From the NCBI RefSeq assembly GCF_019443445.1, contig NZ_CP080378.1, positions 1,364,001 through 1,428,000 on the forward strand: 64,000 bases of DNA. The letters run 5' to 3'. Each line of letters begins with the position of its first letter. Within the stretch, counting starts at the first letter, position 1. The stretch is from Massilia sp. PAMC28688. Its GTDB lineage: Bacteria; Pseudomonadota; Gammaproteobacteria; Burkholderiales; Burkholderiaceae_D. Under the pieces are notes generated by a model that was not told the DNA's origin, made no database searches, and saw only the letters and a list, made by a program, of their open reading frames with translations. A program made the translations under genes and the position numbers. Shown in pieces: positions 53,691-61,536 of the stretch.

Positions 53691-54826
53691 GGCGTTTCCC
53701 TGGACGGTGCGGGTGCCTGGGCCAGGCGTACCTTGCCGCCCGGCCGCAGGTTTTGCTTGCCCTCGGTGATCACCTGCTCATTGCCGTTCAGGCCAGTGAC
53801 CACGGCATCGGTGCCGGCCACGTGTACGCGGCTGACAGGCTTGGACAGCGCGGCGCCGTCGGCCACCACGTACACCGAGGTACCGCGGGTATTGGTGATG
53901 ATGGCCGACTGCGGAATCACGACCGCATCCCTGAGCGTGCGCAGCGTGACGCGCACGGTGGCGTACTGCCCCGGCCACAGGCGTTCCTCGCCATTGTCGA
54001 ACAGCGCCTTGACGCGGATGGTGCCGGCCTGCGGGTCGACGGTATTGTCGATGAAACTGAGCTTGCCCAGCACCGGCTGGGCGGTCTCGCCCACGCTGGC
54101 CTGCACCGGTACCTGGCCCTGGCGCTGCGCCGCCAGCAGGTCGGCCAGTGCCGACTCGGGCAGCGTAAACGCCACATTGACCGGGTCGAGCTGGGTGACG
54201 GTGGTCAGCAGCGTGGCAGGCTGCACCAGGCTGCCGGGATGGACATCGATGGCGCCCACCCGCCCGGCCATGGGCGCGCGGATGGTGCCGTAGCTGGCGG
54301 CCACGCGCTCGGCCGCCAGGGCGGCGCTGCCGGCCCCCAGGGCCGCACGGGCTGCCTCGACCTGGCTGCGCAGGGTGTCGAGCGCACTCCTGGCAATGAA
54401 TTTTTGCTCGAACAGTTCTTCGCTGCGCTGGTACTGGCGCTCCAGGTCGGCCAGGGCCGCCCGCTCGCGCGCAATCTGGGCCCGGGCCTTGTCCACATTG
54501 GCTTCCTGGCTGCGGTCGTCCAGCGAAAACATGAGCTGCCCCGCTTTCACATACTGGCCTTCCTTGATGTGGACCTTGCGGATGGTGCTGGTGGTTTGCG
54601 GATGCAGCGCCACGCTTTGCACCGGCGCCACGGTACCACTGGCTGACAGCACCACCGGCACGTCGCGCCGCGCCGGCGACACCACGTTGACCACGGTCGG
54701 CGGCTGACCTTCCCTGCCGCCTTTTGCCGCCTGCGGGGCCGCCGTTTTTGCGCCCGGCCAGTACCAGAATGCAGCGGCGGCGGCCAGCGCCAGGACGATG
54801 AGGATGACGATTTTCTTGTTTTTCAT
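53687..54826 (-). CDS. RND efflux periplasmic adaptor (MdtA-like)
   Basis: Membrane fusion protein that bridges the RND pump and the outer-membrane channel. The 379-residue product has an N-terminal membrane anchor (about 5-22). Lipoyl halves are at about 65-100 (VHIKEGQYVKAGQLMFSLD) and 185-215 (IRAPMAGRVGAIDVHPGSL), separated by a helical hairpin. Beta-barrel and membrane-proximal domains follow, with LWPGQYATVRV and AIITNTRGTSVYVV. It is translationally coupled to the permease and lies 78 nt after the sensor kinase. Confidence 0.93.
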   Translation of the reverse strand: MKNKKIVILIVLALAAAAAFWYWPGAKTAAPQAAKGGREGQPPTVVNVVSPARRDVPVVLSASGTVAPVQSVALHPQTTSTIRKVHIKEGQYVKAGQLMFSLDDRSQEANVDKARAQIARERAALADLERQYQRSEELFEQKFIARSALDTLRSQVEAARAALGAGSAALAAERVAASYGTIRAPMAGRVGAIDVHPGSLVQPATLLTTVTQLDPVNVAFTLPESALADLLAAQRQGQVPVQASVGETAQPVLGKLSFIDNTVDPQAGTIRVKALFDNGEERLWPGQYATVRVTLRTLRDAVVIPQSAIITNTRGTSVYVVADGAALSKPVSRVHVAGTDAVVTGLNGNEQVITEGKQNLRPGGKVRLAQAPAPSRETP

Positions 54827-54904
54827 GGTGTCGTGCGGCCGCTGACGGCGGCCTTTCAGTGATGCGTTGTTGTGGTAATTCCCCGGGCCGCCGGCGCGCA
54901 GCGC

Positions 54905-56269
54905 CTACTTGCCCGCGTAGTACTCGGGCAGCACGAGCGTGACTTCCAGCCCGCCCGCGGGATGGTTGGCCAGCGACAGGGTGCCGCCATGCTGTTCAGC
55001 GATATTACGGGCGATGGTCAAGCCCAGTCCAGTGCCGCCGGACTCGCGCGAGCGCGAGGTCTCGATGCGGTAGAACGGCTCGAATACGCGCCCCAGTTCG
55101 GACGGATCGATGCCGGGACCGTTGTCGCGGATCCGGATGCGGGTGGCGCCGCCGCTGCTCTCGACCGAAATGACGGCTTGCTGCCCATACTTGACGGCAT
55201 TGTCGATCAGGTTGACCAGGCAGCGGCGCAAGGCCAGCGGGCGCCCCATCAGCGCGCGTTTGGCGCTGCCGCGCACTTCCACCTGCTGGCCGGCGTCGGT
55301 GGCGTCGCAGCACACGCTGCCCAGCAGCGAGTCCAGGTCGAGCGCCTGCATAGTTTCGGTACTGTCCATGCTGCGCGCCAGGTCCAGCCCTTCGCGCACC
55401 ATCTGCTGCATGGCCGACAGGTCGCCGATCAGGCGCTGCTGCAATTCATCGTCGCTGACCTTTTCCAGCCGCAGGCGCATGCGCGTGAGCGGGGTCTGCA
55501 GATCGTGCGTGATGGCGGCCAGCATCTGGGTGCGCTGGAAAATATGCTGGCGAATCCGCGCCTGCATGGCGTTGAAGGCGGCGCTGGCCTGGCGGATCTC
55601 GCTGGCGCCGGCCAGCCGCAGCGGTGGGTGGTTGATGTCGTTGCCCAGGTCCTTGGCCGCCTGGGCCAGCTGCTTGAGCGGACGGGTCGTCATGCGCGCC
55701 ACCACATAGGCCAGTACCGTGATACAGATGAGGAACATGGCCAGGATCATGCGATAGTCGGACAGTTCGGCCAGCACCGAGCCGGCCGGTGGCAGGATCT
55801 GCAGGCGCAGCAGTTCGCCGTCGCGCATGCGCACGTTGATGCTTTCGCACACGCCCGGCCACACGCGCAGGCTGGGGCCGAACATGCTGTGCTGGATGCG
55901 CGGGACGGAACAGGCCGCTGGCCGGATCGCCAGCGTCTGCAGCTTGTATTCACGGCCGATGCGGGCGGCGAGCTTGCGTGTAAAGTCGGACGGCGTCGCC
56001 GCAATCGCAGCCTGGTCCGGCGCTTCCTCGAGCCGGATACCGGGACGGTTGGCCGAGAGCAGGTAGGCCGCGCGGGCCGAGGCCGGCACGATCTCGGCCG
56101 AGTAGATCAGCTGTTCGGAGCGCTCGAGCGCCTGGTTGTCGCGGTAATCGCGGAAAATCTGGTAATGCTGGTCTTCCACCAGCAGCTGGGTGAGGATGGC
56201 GGAAATGACGGTGCCGAGCAGGAGCGTGAGAAAAACCCGCCCCGTCATGGAACTGAAAAAAGCCTTCAC
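54905..56269 (-). CDS. Sensor histidine kinase (EnvZ/BaeS-like architecture)
   Basis: Inner-membrane sensor of 454 residues. Two membrane segments (about 11-30 and 175-192) flank a periplasmic domain of about 145 residues. HAMP (about 193-245), the H-box AAITHDLQTPLTR with phosphorylated His255, and a HATPase domain follow (N-box NLIDNAVKYG, about 354-363; G1 DNGPGID; G2 GGTGLGL). The start is GTG 56269, overlapping the response-regulator stop as GTGA; a longer frame is only a shadow of the regulator gene. Two Cys residues in the sensor region (120, 141) could form a disulfide. It probably responds to envelope stress, metal or drugs. Confidence 0.92.
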   Translation of the reverse strand: MKAFFSSMTGRVFLTLLLGTVISAILTQLLVEDQHYQIFRDYRDNQALERSEQLIYSAEIVPASARAAYLLSANRPGIRLEEAPDQAAIAATPSDFTRKLAARIGREYKLQTLAIRPAACSVPRIQHSMFGPSLRVWPGVCESINVRMRDGELLRLQILPPAGSVLAELSDYRMILAMFLICITVLAYVVARMTTRPLKQLAQAAKDLGNDINHPPLRLAGASEIRQASAAFNAMQARIRQHIFQRTQMLAAITHDLQTPLTRMRLRLEKVSDDELQQRLIGDLSAMQQMVREGLDLARSMDSTETMQALDLDSLLGSVCCDATDAGQQVEVRGSAKRALMGRPLALRRCLVNLIDNAVKYGQQAVISVESSGGATRIRIRDNGPGIDPSELGRVFEPFYRIETSRSRESGGTGLGLTIARNIAEQHGGTLSLANHPAGGLEVTLVLPEYYAGK

Positions 56270-56994
56270 GCGGGCGGCTCCACCGTCACCTGGCCGGCCA
56301 GGACGTAGCCGCCGTTGCGCACGGTCTTGATGATCTGCGGCAAACGCGCATCTTCGCCCAGCTTCTGGCGCAGGCGGCTGATCTGGATGTCGACCGACCG
56401 GTCGAAGGGATCGGCGTCGCGCCCCTGGGTCAGATTGAGCAGCTGGTCGCGGTTGAGCACGCGGTTGGGGTGCTCCAGGAATACACGCAGCAGGCGAAAT
56501 TCCGCGCCGGACAGCATGATGACAATGCCTTCCGGATTGAGCAGGTGGCGCGCCGTCAGGTCCAGTGTCCAGCCCGCAAAACGCATTTGCTGGGCATTGT
56601 CGGATGGCGTGTTCGACGGCATGGCGTGGCTGCGGCGCAGCACGCTGCGAATGCGCGCCAGCAGTTCGCGCGGCTCGAACGGCTTGGGCAGGTAATCGTC
56701 GGCGCCCATTTCCAGCCCCAGGATACGGTCCAGGGGCTCGTTGCGCGCGGTGAGCATGATGACCGGCAGCGACGACGTGGCGCGCAGCTTGCGGCACAGG
56801 GTCAAGCCATCGTCGCCCGGCAGATTGAGGTCAAGCACGATCAGTTCCGGGCGCGCTTCGTCCAGCACTTTCCACATGCCGGTGCCGTCGGCGGCAGCTA
56901 AGGCGCGGTAACCGTTCGACTCCAGGTAATCGGCCAGCAGCGAGCGGATGTCGCGGTCGTCATCGACGATGAGAATGGTAGAGGGATTATCCAT
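56266..56994 (-). CDS. OmpR-family response regulator
   Basis: DNA-binding regulator paired with the kinase that follows. It has 242 residues from ATG 56994 (MDNPSTILIVDDD). The receiver domain has Asp11-13, phospho-acceptor Asp55 (LIVLDLNLPG) and Lys104 (LPKPF). The winged-helix domain (about 135-235) has FDRSVDIQISRLRQKLGED and TVRNGGYVLAG. Translation of the kinase is coupled by a 4-nt overlap. It likely controls the adaptor-permease genes downstream and the divergent Spy-like gene through repeats at 57036-57087. Confidence 0.93.
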   Translation of the reverse strand: MDNPSTILIVDDDRDIRSLLADYLESNGYRALAAADGTGMWKVLDEARPELIVLDLNLPGDDGLTLCRKLRATSSLPVIMLTARNEPLDRILGLEMGADDYLPKPFEPRELLARIRSVLRRSHAMPSNTPSDNAQQMRFAGWTLDLTARHLLNPEGIVIMLSGAEFRLLRVFLEHPNRVLNRDQLLNLTQGRDADPFDRSVDIQISRLRQKLGEDARLPQIIKTVRNGGYVLAGQVTVEPPA

Positions 56995-57035
56995 GTTCGC
57001 AATTATGTCGAAGTCACACCGCCCTGAATAGCGTA

Positions 57036-57087
57036 TTTGTATCGGTATGTATATACGCGAGGGGTCGAAACAAACTGATACAAACTG
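57036..57087. promoter_or_regulatory. Candidate response-regulator operator between the regulator and the Spy-like gene
   Basis: ACAAACTG occurs twice as a direct repeat with a 10-bp period (57070-57077, 57080-57087), the geometry OmpR-family dimers use. GATACAAA (57077-57084) also has an inverted partner TTTGTATC at 57036-57043, 33 bp away, facing the regulator gene. Both divergent genes would thus carry a copy. The binding protein is inferred from position. Confidence 0.5.
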
Positions 57088-57185
57088 TGTGGCACGGGAA
57101 ATGCCTTGCTTACACCTTAGGCGCAACATGGGTTCTGCGTTGAATACATCGGCGCATTCTTCCACGGCACAGACAAGGAACACAT

Positions 57186-57692
57186 ATGAACACCATTCGC
57201 AAAAGCATCGTCATTGGCCTGACCGTTCTTGGCCTGGCGGGAAGCACGTTCGCCGTCCAGGCGCAGGACAAGAGCGCAGTGGCGGCCGCGCAGGCAGAAG
57301 GCAAGGGCCACGGGCACCAGCATGGCCACAAACATGGTCACAAGCACGGCAACTGGGCGGAGCGCCAGGCCCAGCGCGCGCAAAAGCTGCATGATGCACT
57401 CAAGCTGACCCCGGCACAGGAAGGCGCCTGGGCCAGCTACAGCGCTGCCATCAAGCCGCAAGCGCGCCCCGAGCGGGGACAGAAAGGTGCCTGGCAAGCC
57501 ATGTCGGCCCCCGAGCGCATGGAAAAGCGCCTGGCCCGGGCCCGGATGAAAGTGGAAAAGATGGAAGCGCGCCTGGCCGCAACGGCAAGCTTTTATGCCA
57601 CCCTCTCGCCCGAGCAGAAGAAGGTGTTTGACGAAAACAGCATGCGCCGCGGCGGCCATCGCCACCACATGAAGCACGGCATGGCGTCCTAA
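57186..57692 (+). CDS. Spy/CpxP-like periplasmic protein with His-rich segment
   Basis: Small periplasmic helical protein of 168 residues. A signal peptide (cleavage near VQAQ, about 27), a His-rich metal-binding-type segment GHGHQHGHKHGHKHG (41-55) and an LTxxQ motif (LTPAQ, 74-78) come first. A long charged helix region, a second LSPEQ and another His cluster at the end (RRGGHRHHMKHG) follow. LTxxQ proteins (Spy, CpxP, CnrX-type) act as chaperones or as metal-sensing brakes on two-component systems. It is divergent from an OmpR-family regulator and kinase, supporting joint control. A hairpin terminator follows. Confidence 0.88.
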   Translation: MNTIRKSIVIGLTVLGLAGSTFAVQAQDKSAVAAAQAEGKGHGHQHGHKHGHKHGNWAERQAQRAQKLHDALKLTPAQEGAWASYSAAIKPQARPERGQKGAWQAMSAPERMEKRLARARMKVEKMEARLAATASFYATLSPEQKKVFDENSMRRGGHRHHMKHGMAS

Positions 57693-57709
57693 GTCACGCT
57701 TGTCCCGCG

Positions 57710-57740
57710 ATCCGGCGCCCCCAAGGCGCCGGATTGTATT
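57710..57740 (+). terminator. Hairpin terminator after the Spy-like gene
   Basis: Perfect 10-bp stem ATCCGGCGCC / GGCGCCGGAT (57710-57734) with a 5-nt loop, followed by a weak T-containing tail. It is 17 nt after the stop. Just downstream TTGTAT...ATACAA (57734-57751) is a short inverted repeat resembling the operator half-sites. Confidence 0.65.
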
Positions 57741-57860
57741 GGTGTATACAACTCGTAATAAAAAGCAACGCCAATGTCGATAACACTGGACCATGCAATT
57801 GTCAGAGGGTATCCTCAAAGCTCTGTCTGAGCGGCAATATTTGTATTTTCAGGATCGAAT

Positions 57861-58490
57861 ATGGACAAGCACATTTACGACAAGTCTGATAAGGGGCGCG
57901 AAGAAATCGCCACCCGCAAATATCACCTCCCCTCCAAGCTGCGCTCGCTGCTGGTCATGATGGATGGCCATCGCCCCATTGAAGAGCTGATGAAAAGCTT
58001 CGGCCCCCTGGGGCTGACGGTCGAGCACGTACAGGAATTGCTCCGCGACGAGTACATTGTTTTGATCGATGATGGGGTGCCGGAGGAAGCGCCGGAAGCG
58101 GCCGTGGCGCACCGCCCGGGTATGACGGCCCGTGCGCGCCAGCTGGCCAGGCGGGAAATGAGCGCCCGTGCCCACCACCAGCAGCTGGACGGGCCCGAAA
58201 CCGTGCCCCACACACTGGAAGGGGTGGCGGCCGATTCAATGGCTGAAGGCGAGCGCATCACGGCCATCAATGAGTTCTATACCCAGACCATCAAGAGCAC
58301 GCTGGGGCTGCGCGGCATGATGCTGCAGCTCAAGGTGGACAAGTGCGTGGGCATGGACGACTACCGCGAATTGCGCGATACCTACCTCGAAGCCGTGCTC
58401 AAGGCCAAGGGGCGGGAAATGGCGCTGTCGCTGTCAGGCCGCCTGGACCAGCTGCTGGGCATCGAGCAGGGCGAGCGCGCCCTACCCTGA
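57861..58490 (+). CDS. Conserved hypothetical protein (209 residues)
   Basis: Not recognised. It is a soluble, charged, mostly helical protein without a signal peptide or membrane segment. The N-terminal 65 residues (LPSKLRSLLVMMDGHRPIEE, VEHVQELLRDEYIVLID) resemble a small winged-helix-like fold. Residues about 75-125 are Ala/His-rich linker, and the C-terminal 80 (INEFYTQTIKSTLGLRGMML) are helical. An AGGAT lies 7 nt before the ATG. It is convergent with dsbD, 4 nt apart. Confidence 0.75.
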   Translation: MDKHIYDKSDKGREEIATRKYHLPSKLRSLLVMMDGHRPIEELMKSFGPLGLTVEHVQELLRDEYIVLIDDGVPEEAPEAAVAHRPGMTARARQLARREMSARAHHQQLDGPETVPHTLEGVAADSMAEGERITAINEFYTQTIKSTLGLRGMMLQLKVDKCVGMDDYRELRDTYLEAVLKAKGREMALSLSGRLDQLLGIEQGERALP

Positions 58491-58494
58491 CCAG

Positions 58495-60243
58495 TCAGCG
58501 CAATTTCTGCAGCGAGGCGCGGAACTTTTCCGCGTTTTGAAAGCCGATGACGCGGCTGTCGGCAATTTCCTTGCCGTTGGCATCGAACAGGATGATGCCC
58601 GGCGGCCCGAACAGCTTGAAGCGCTTGAGCATGGCCTTGTCGTCGGCATCATTGGCCGTGACATCGACCTGCAGCAAGGTGGTGTTGGCCAGCAGCGCCT
58701 TGACGCCCGGATCGACAAAGGTCAGTTTTTCCATCTCGATGCAGGACACACACCAGTCGGCATAAAAATCGAGCATGACCGTCTTGCCGCCGGTGTCGGC
58801 CAGCGCAGCGTCCAGTTGGGCCACGGTCTTGATGCGCGTAAATGGCAGGCCATGCTCCTGCTCGCCAAAATGGGCCAGCGGCGAGAGCGGATCGCGCCCG
58901 CCCGTAACCAGGCCGGCCAGCTGCAGGCCGCCCAGCGTCACGAACAGGGCGGCGACCGCCAGCGAGACGGCGTGGCGCGAACGCATGACCAGGTACACGG
59001 CATAGCCGACGCCCAGCAAGCCCCACGCGGCCATGGTCAGCGCCTTGGGGATGACGGGCGAGACCAGCCACACGGCCATGGCCAGCATCAACACGCCAAA
59101 GAAACGTTTTACCGAATCCATCCAGGCACCGGCACGCGGCAGCAGGGCGCCGGCCGACAGGCCCACCAGCAGCAATGGAATGCTCATGCCGACCGCCATG
59201 GCGAACAGGGCCGAGCCACCGAGCACGACATCGCGGGTCTGGCTGATATAGACCAGGGCGCCGGCCAGGGGCGCGGCAACGCAGGGCCCGACGATCAGCG
59301 CCGACACCGCCCCCATGATGAATACGCCAAGCAGCTTGCCGGCGCGCTGGCGGGTGGAAAACTCGACCAGGCGGCTTTGCAGGGATGCGGGCAGCTGCAG
59401 TTGATACACATTGAACATGGACAAGGCCATGGCCACGATCAGCAGTGCCACCACGCCCAGCACCCAGGGGTTTTGCAGGGTGGCCGACAAGCCCTCCCCG
59501 ATCAGGCCGGCGGCGATGCCAAGCGCCGTATAGACCACGGCCATGCCCAGCGAGTAGGACACTGCCAGCACGAAGCCGCGCCCGCGTTTGGCCTGGGCAC
59601 CCTCGCCGACGATGATCGACGCCAGGATCGGCACCATCGGCAGCACGCAAGGCGTAAACGACAGGCCCAGACCCAGCAAGATGAAGGCGGGCACGATCAC
59701 GAGCAGCTTGCCGCCGCCGAGAATGGCGGCAATGCCGGACAGGTCGGAGGTTGGCACGGCACTGTCCGAGGCCAGTACCGCACTGCCGGGCGTGGACATG
59801 GCGCCGGTGCCGGCCGCCCCCACCAGGCGCGCGCTGGCATCCTGGGGCGCGTAGCACAGGCCCGCGTCGGCGCAGCCCTGGGAAGTTGCCACCAGCGTGA
59901 ACATGCCGCTGGCCTGCACGGGAATGGTGATGGTGACGCGGCCGCGGTGGGTTTCCACGTCTTTCTGGAATGTTTCGTCGTATTTGACCTTGCCGGCGGG
60001 GATCTTCGGCTCGCCCAGGATGGCGCCCTCGGCCCGGAACTTGAAGCGTTCCCGGTACATATAGTAACCGTCCGCGATGTCATAGGAGATCGCCACCGTC
60101 TGCGGGTCCATCATCCGGGCCGAGAACTTGAAGGCGACGTCCGGCTCCAAATAATCTTCCGCCGCGGCGGGGGGCGCGGCAAACAGGAAAGAGAAAGCGA
60201 GCAGGAGCAGCGCACAGGCGGCCCGGAGGGTCTTGCTGAACAT
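58495..60243 (-). CDS. dsbD: DsbD, thiol:disulfide interchange protein
   Basis: Inner-membrane reductant carrier that keeps DsbC and cytochrome c maturation factors reduced. ATG 60243 (AAAGG upstream) gives 582 residues with a signal peptide (cleavage near AAA, about 28). The periplasmic alpha domain has its Cys pair in GCADAGLCYAP. Eight membrane segments carry Cys in FTPCVLP and VGPCVAAP, and the C-terminal thioredoxin-like domain has WCVSC (about 495-499). A longer frame is rejected because it lacks a signal peptide. It complements the resB-ccsB genes in this window. Confidence 0.95.
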   Translation of the reverse strand: MFSKTLRAACALLLLAFSFLFAAPPAAAEDYLEPDVAFKFSARMMDPQTVAISYDIADGYYMYRERFKFRAEGAILGEPKIPAGKVKYDETFQKDVETHRGRVTITIPVQASGMFTLVATSQGCADAGLCYAPQDASARLVGAAGTGAMSTPGSAVLASDSAVPTSDLSGIAAILGGGKLLVIVPAFILLGLGLSFTPCVLPMVPILASIIVGEGAQAKRGRGFVLAVSYSLGMAVVYTALGIAAGLIGEGLSATLQNPWVLGVVALLIVAMALSMFNVYQLQLPASLQSRLVEFSTRQRAGKLLGVFIMGAVSALIVGPCVAAPLAGALVYISQTRDVVLGGSALFAMAVGMSIPLLLVGLSAGALLPRAGAWMDSVKRFFGVLMLAMAVWLVSPVIPKALTMAAWGLLGVGYAVYLVMRSRHAVSLAVAALFVTLGGLQLAGLVTGGRDPLSPLAHFGEQEHGLPFTRIKTVAQLDAALADTGGKTVMLDFYADWCVSCIEMEKLTFVDPGVKALLANTTLLQVDVTANDADDKAMLKRFKLFGPPGIILFDANGKEIADSRVIGFQNAEKFRASLQKLR

Positions 60244-60455
60244 GAAAACCTTTCGTCGACGAAGCCGAATAGTACACCCCGGGAACACTTTGCGTCTGAG
60301 GCTGGACTTAAGAAGATGGCTTCGGGTTCTCCACCACCTGGACCATGGCGACTTGCAGATGGTGGCGGCCGCAAGCAAACCCTTTTCGCTCATGACAGGA
60401 ACTCGGCGTGCAGAAGCTGGTCTGACAGTGATGCCAACACAGCCAAGGAGCCGCG

Positions 60456-60722
60456 ATGTCGCAAGTTTCTCAGATAGGCGGCGCAGGCAACCCACCGGGT
60501 AACGGTGGCATGGAAGCCCGGCTCGCACGGGTTGAAGAGAATGTTGCGGCCATCCAGGCAGACGTTCACATCATAAAAATGACCGGGGCTACCAAGCTGG
60601 ATATCGCCGAGTGCAAGACCTTAATCGCCGAGACCAAAGCCTCGATACTCATGTGGGTCGTGGGCTCCATCTTCCTGGCTCAACTTATACCTGAGTTCAT
60701 ACGCTTCCTTAGAACCGTATGA
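60456..60722 (+). CDS. Small coiled-coil membrane protein (88 residues)
   Basis: Not recognised. A Gly/Asn-rich N-terminus (about 1-18), a heptad-like helix (MEARLARVEENVAAIQADVH, about 19-38) and one C-terminal membrane segment (ILMWVVGSIFLAQLIPEFI, about 64-82). The layout resembles small phage-type or stress-related XhlA/DUF1640-like proteins. A near-perfect ribosome-binding site (AAGGAG, 5 nt before ATG) is the best evidence that it is translated. It lies between divergent dsbD and convergent rplQ. Confidence 0.7.
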   Translation: MSQVSQIGGAGNPPGNGGMEARLARVEENVAAIQADVHIIKMTGATKLDIAECKTLIAETKASILMWVVGSIFLAQLIPEFIRFLRTV

Positions 60723-60788
60723 AATCCGCCCCTGCAACTTGATCTTTGAGAGCGCCCAGCTCTTCCATGCATTCACGAAGCAAACAAC

Positions 60789-60818
60789 AAAAAGCCCGAT
60801 GCGAACATCGGGCTTTTC
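60789..60818. terminator. Bidirectional intrinsic terminator after rplQ
   Basis: AAAAGCCCGAT / ATCGGGCTTTT, an 11-bp stem with a 6-nt loop and A/T runs on both sides. It ends the alpha operon on the minus strand and the small membrane gene on the plus strand. Confidence 0.9.
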
Positions 60819-60850
60819 AGTATAAGCGGGCTATTCAGCCTGGCTGAAAA

Positions 60851-61246
60851 TTACTCAGCGGTTGGAGCTTCGTCGGCCGAAGTGACTTCTGGACGGTCCA
60901 GCAGTTCAACGTAGGCCATCGGTGCATTGTCGCCAACACGGAAACCCATTTTCAGGATACGCAGGTAGCCACCGTTACGGTTGGCGTAGCGCGGGCCCAG
61001 TTCAGCGAACAGCTTCAGGACCATTTCGCGGTCACGCAGACGCGAGAAAGCCAGGCGCTTGTTTGCCAGGGTGTCGGTCTTGCCCAGGGTCAGGATCGGC
61101 TCGATAACGCGGCGCAGTTCCTTAGCTTTTGGCACGGTGGTCTTGATGGCTTCATGACGCAGCAGGGAAACAGTCATGTTGCGCAGCATGGCCAGGCGGT
61201 GGGAAGAAGTACGGTTCAGCTTGCGAAGGCCGTGACGGTGACGCAT
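60851..61246 (-). CDS. rplQ: 50S ribosomal protein L17
   Basis: Large-subunit protein, 131 residues, starting [17 protein letters not shown] with the family signature [25 protein letters not shown] lies 7 nt before the ATG. Last gene of the alpha operon, but separated from rpoA by 290 nt containing two repeat families. Confidence 0.98.
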   Translation of the reverse strand: MRHRHGLRKLNRTSSHRLAMLRNMTVSLLRHEAIKTTVPKAKELRRVIEPILTLGKTDTLANKRLAFSRLRDREMVLKLFAELGPRYANRNGGYLRILKMGFRVGDNAPMAYVELLDRPEVTSADEAPTAE

Positions 61247-61355
61247 GGTAAATCCTTTCGAGTTGTTTAAATCCAGCTCTTCGATCGTCGCTGTATGAAG
61301 AGCGACGCGGGCCGGTTGAATAGGGGTAAATTAAAAAATACACGGGACGCATCCC

Positions 61356-61388
61356 GCTTTTGCTACGCTTTTGCTACGCTTTTGCTAC
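61356..61388. repeat. Three perfect 11-bp tandem repeats in the rpoA-rplQ spacer
   Basis: gcttttgctac occurs three times head to tail (61356-61366, 61367-61377, 61378-61388). It is preceded by a short hairpin CGGGA-CGCA-TCCCG (61343-61356). No coding frame uses it. Confidence 0.9.
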
Positions 61389-61399
61389 CCAAAAAAGAT

Positions 61400-61529
61400 C
61401 TGGCTTTGCCAGGCTTTTTTGGCTGGCACCACACGAAAGTAGGTGTGTACTTTCGTGTGTAAACTCGTTCTGGCTTTGCCAGGCTTTTTTGGCTGGCACC
61501 ACGCGAAAGTAGGGGTGTACTTTCGCGTG
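61400..61529. repeat. Two 60-nt direct repeats with covarying hairpins between rpoA and rplQ
   Basis: Copies at 61400-61459 and 61470-61529 (period 70) differ at only three positions. Each contains CTGGC-TTT-GCCAG plus a T-run, and a perfect 12-bp hairpin with 6-nt loop: CACACGAAAGTA/TACTTTCGTGTG in copy 1 and CACGCGAAAGTA/TACTTTCGCGTG in copy 2. Two of the three differences (61433/61503 and 61456/61526) are a compensatory pair that keeps the stem; the third is in the loop. Copy 2 ends 7 nt from the rpoA stop, so both lie in the rpoA-rplQ transcript. Confidence 0.9.
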
Positions 61530-61536
61530 ATTGATT

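Noticed and set aside
56270..56797. Upstream extension of the sensor kinase
   Set aside because: The extension overlaps the response regulator out of frame; the GTG with GTGA overlap fits a coupled kinase start.
61356..61529. Possible CRISPR array in the rpoA-rplQ spacer
   Set aside because: Only two long copies with a 10-nt spacer and an unrelated 11-bp tandem repeat; no cas genes; the spacing is not that of CRISPR.
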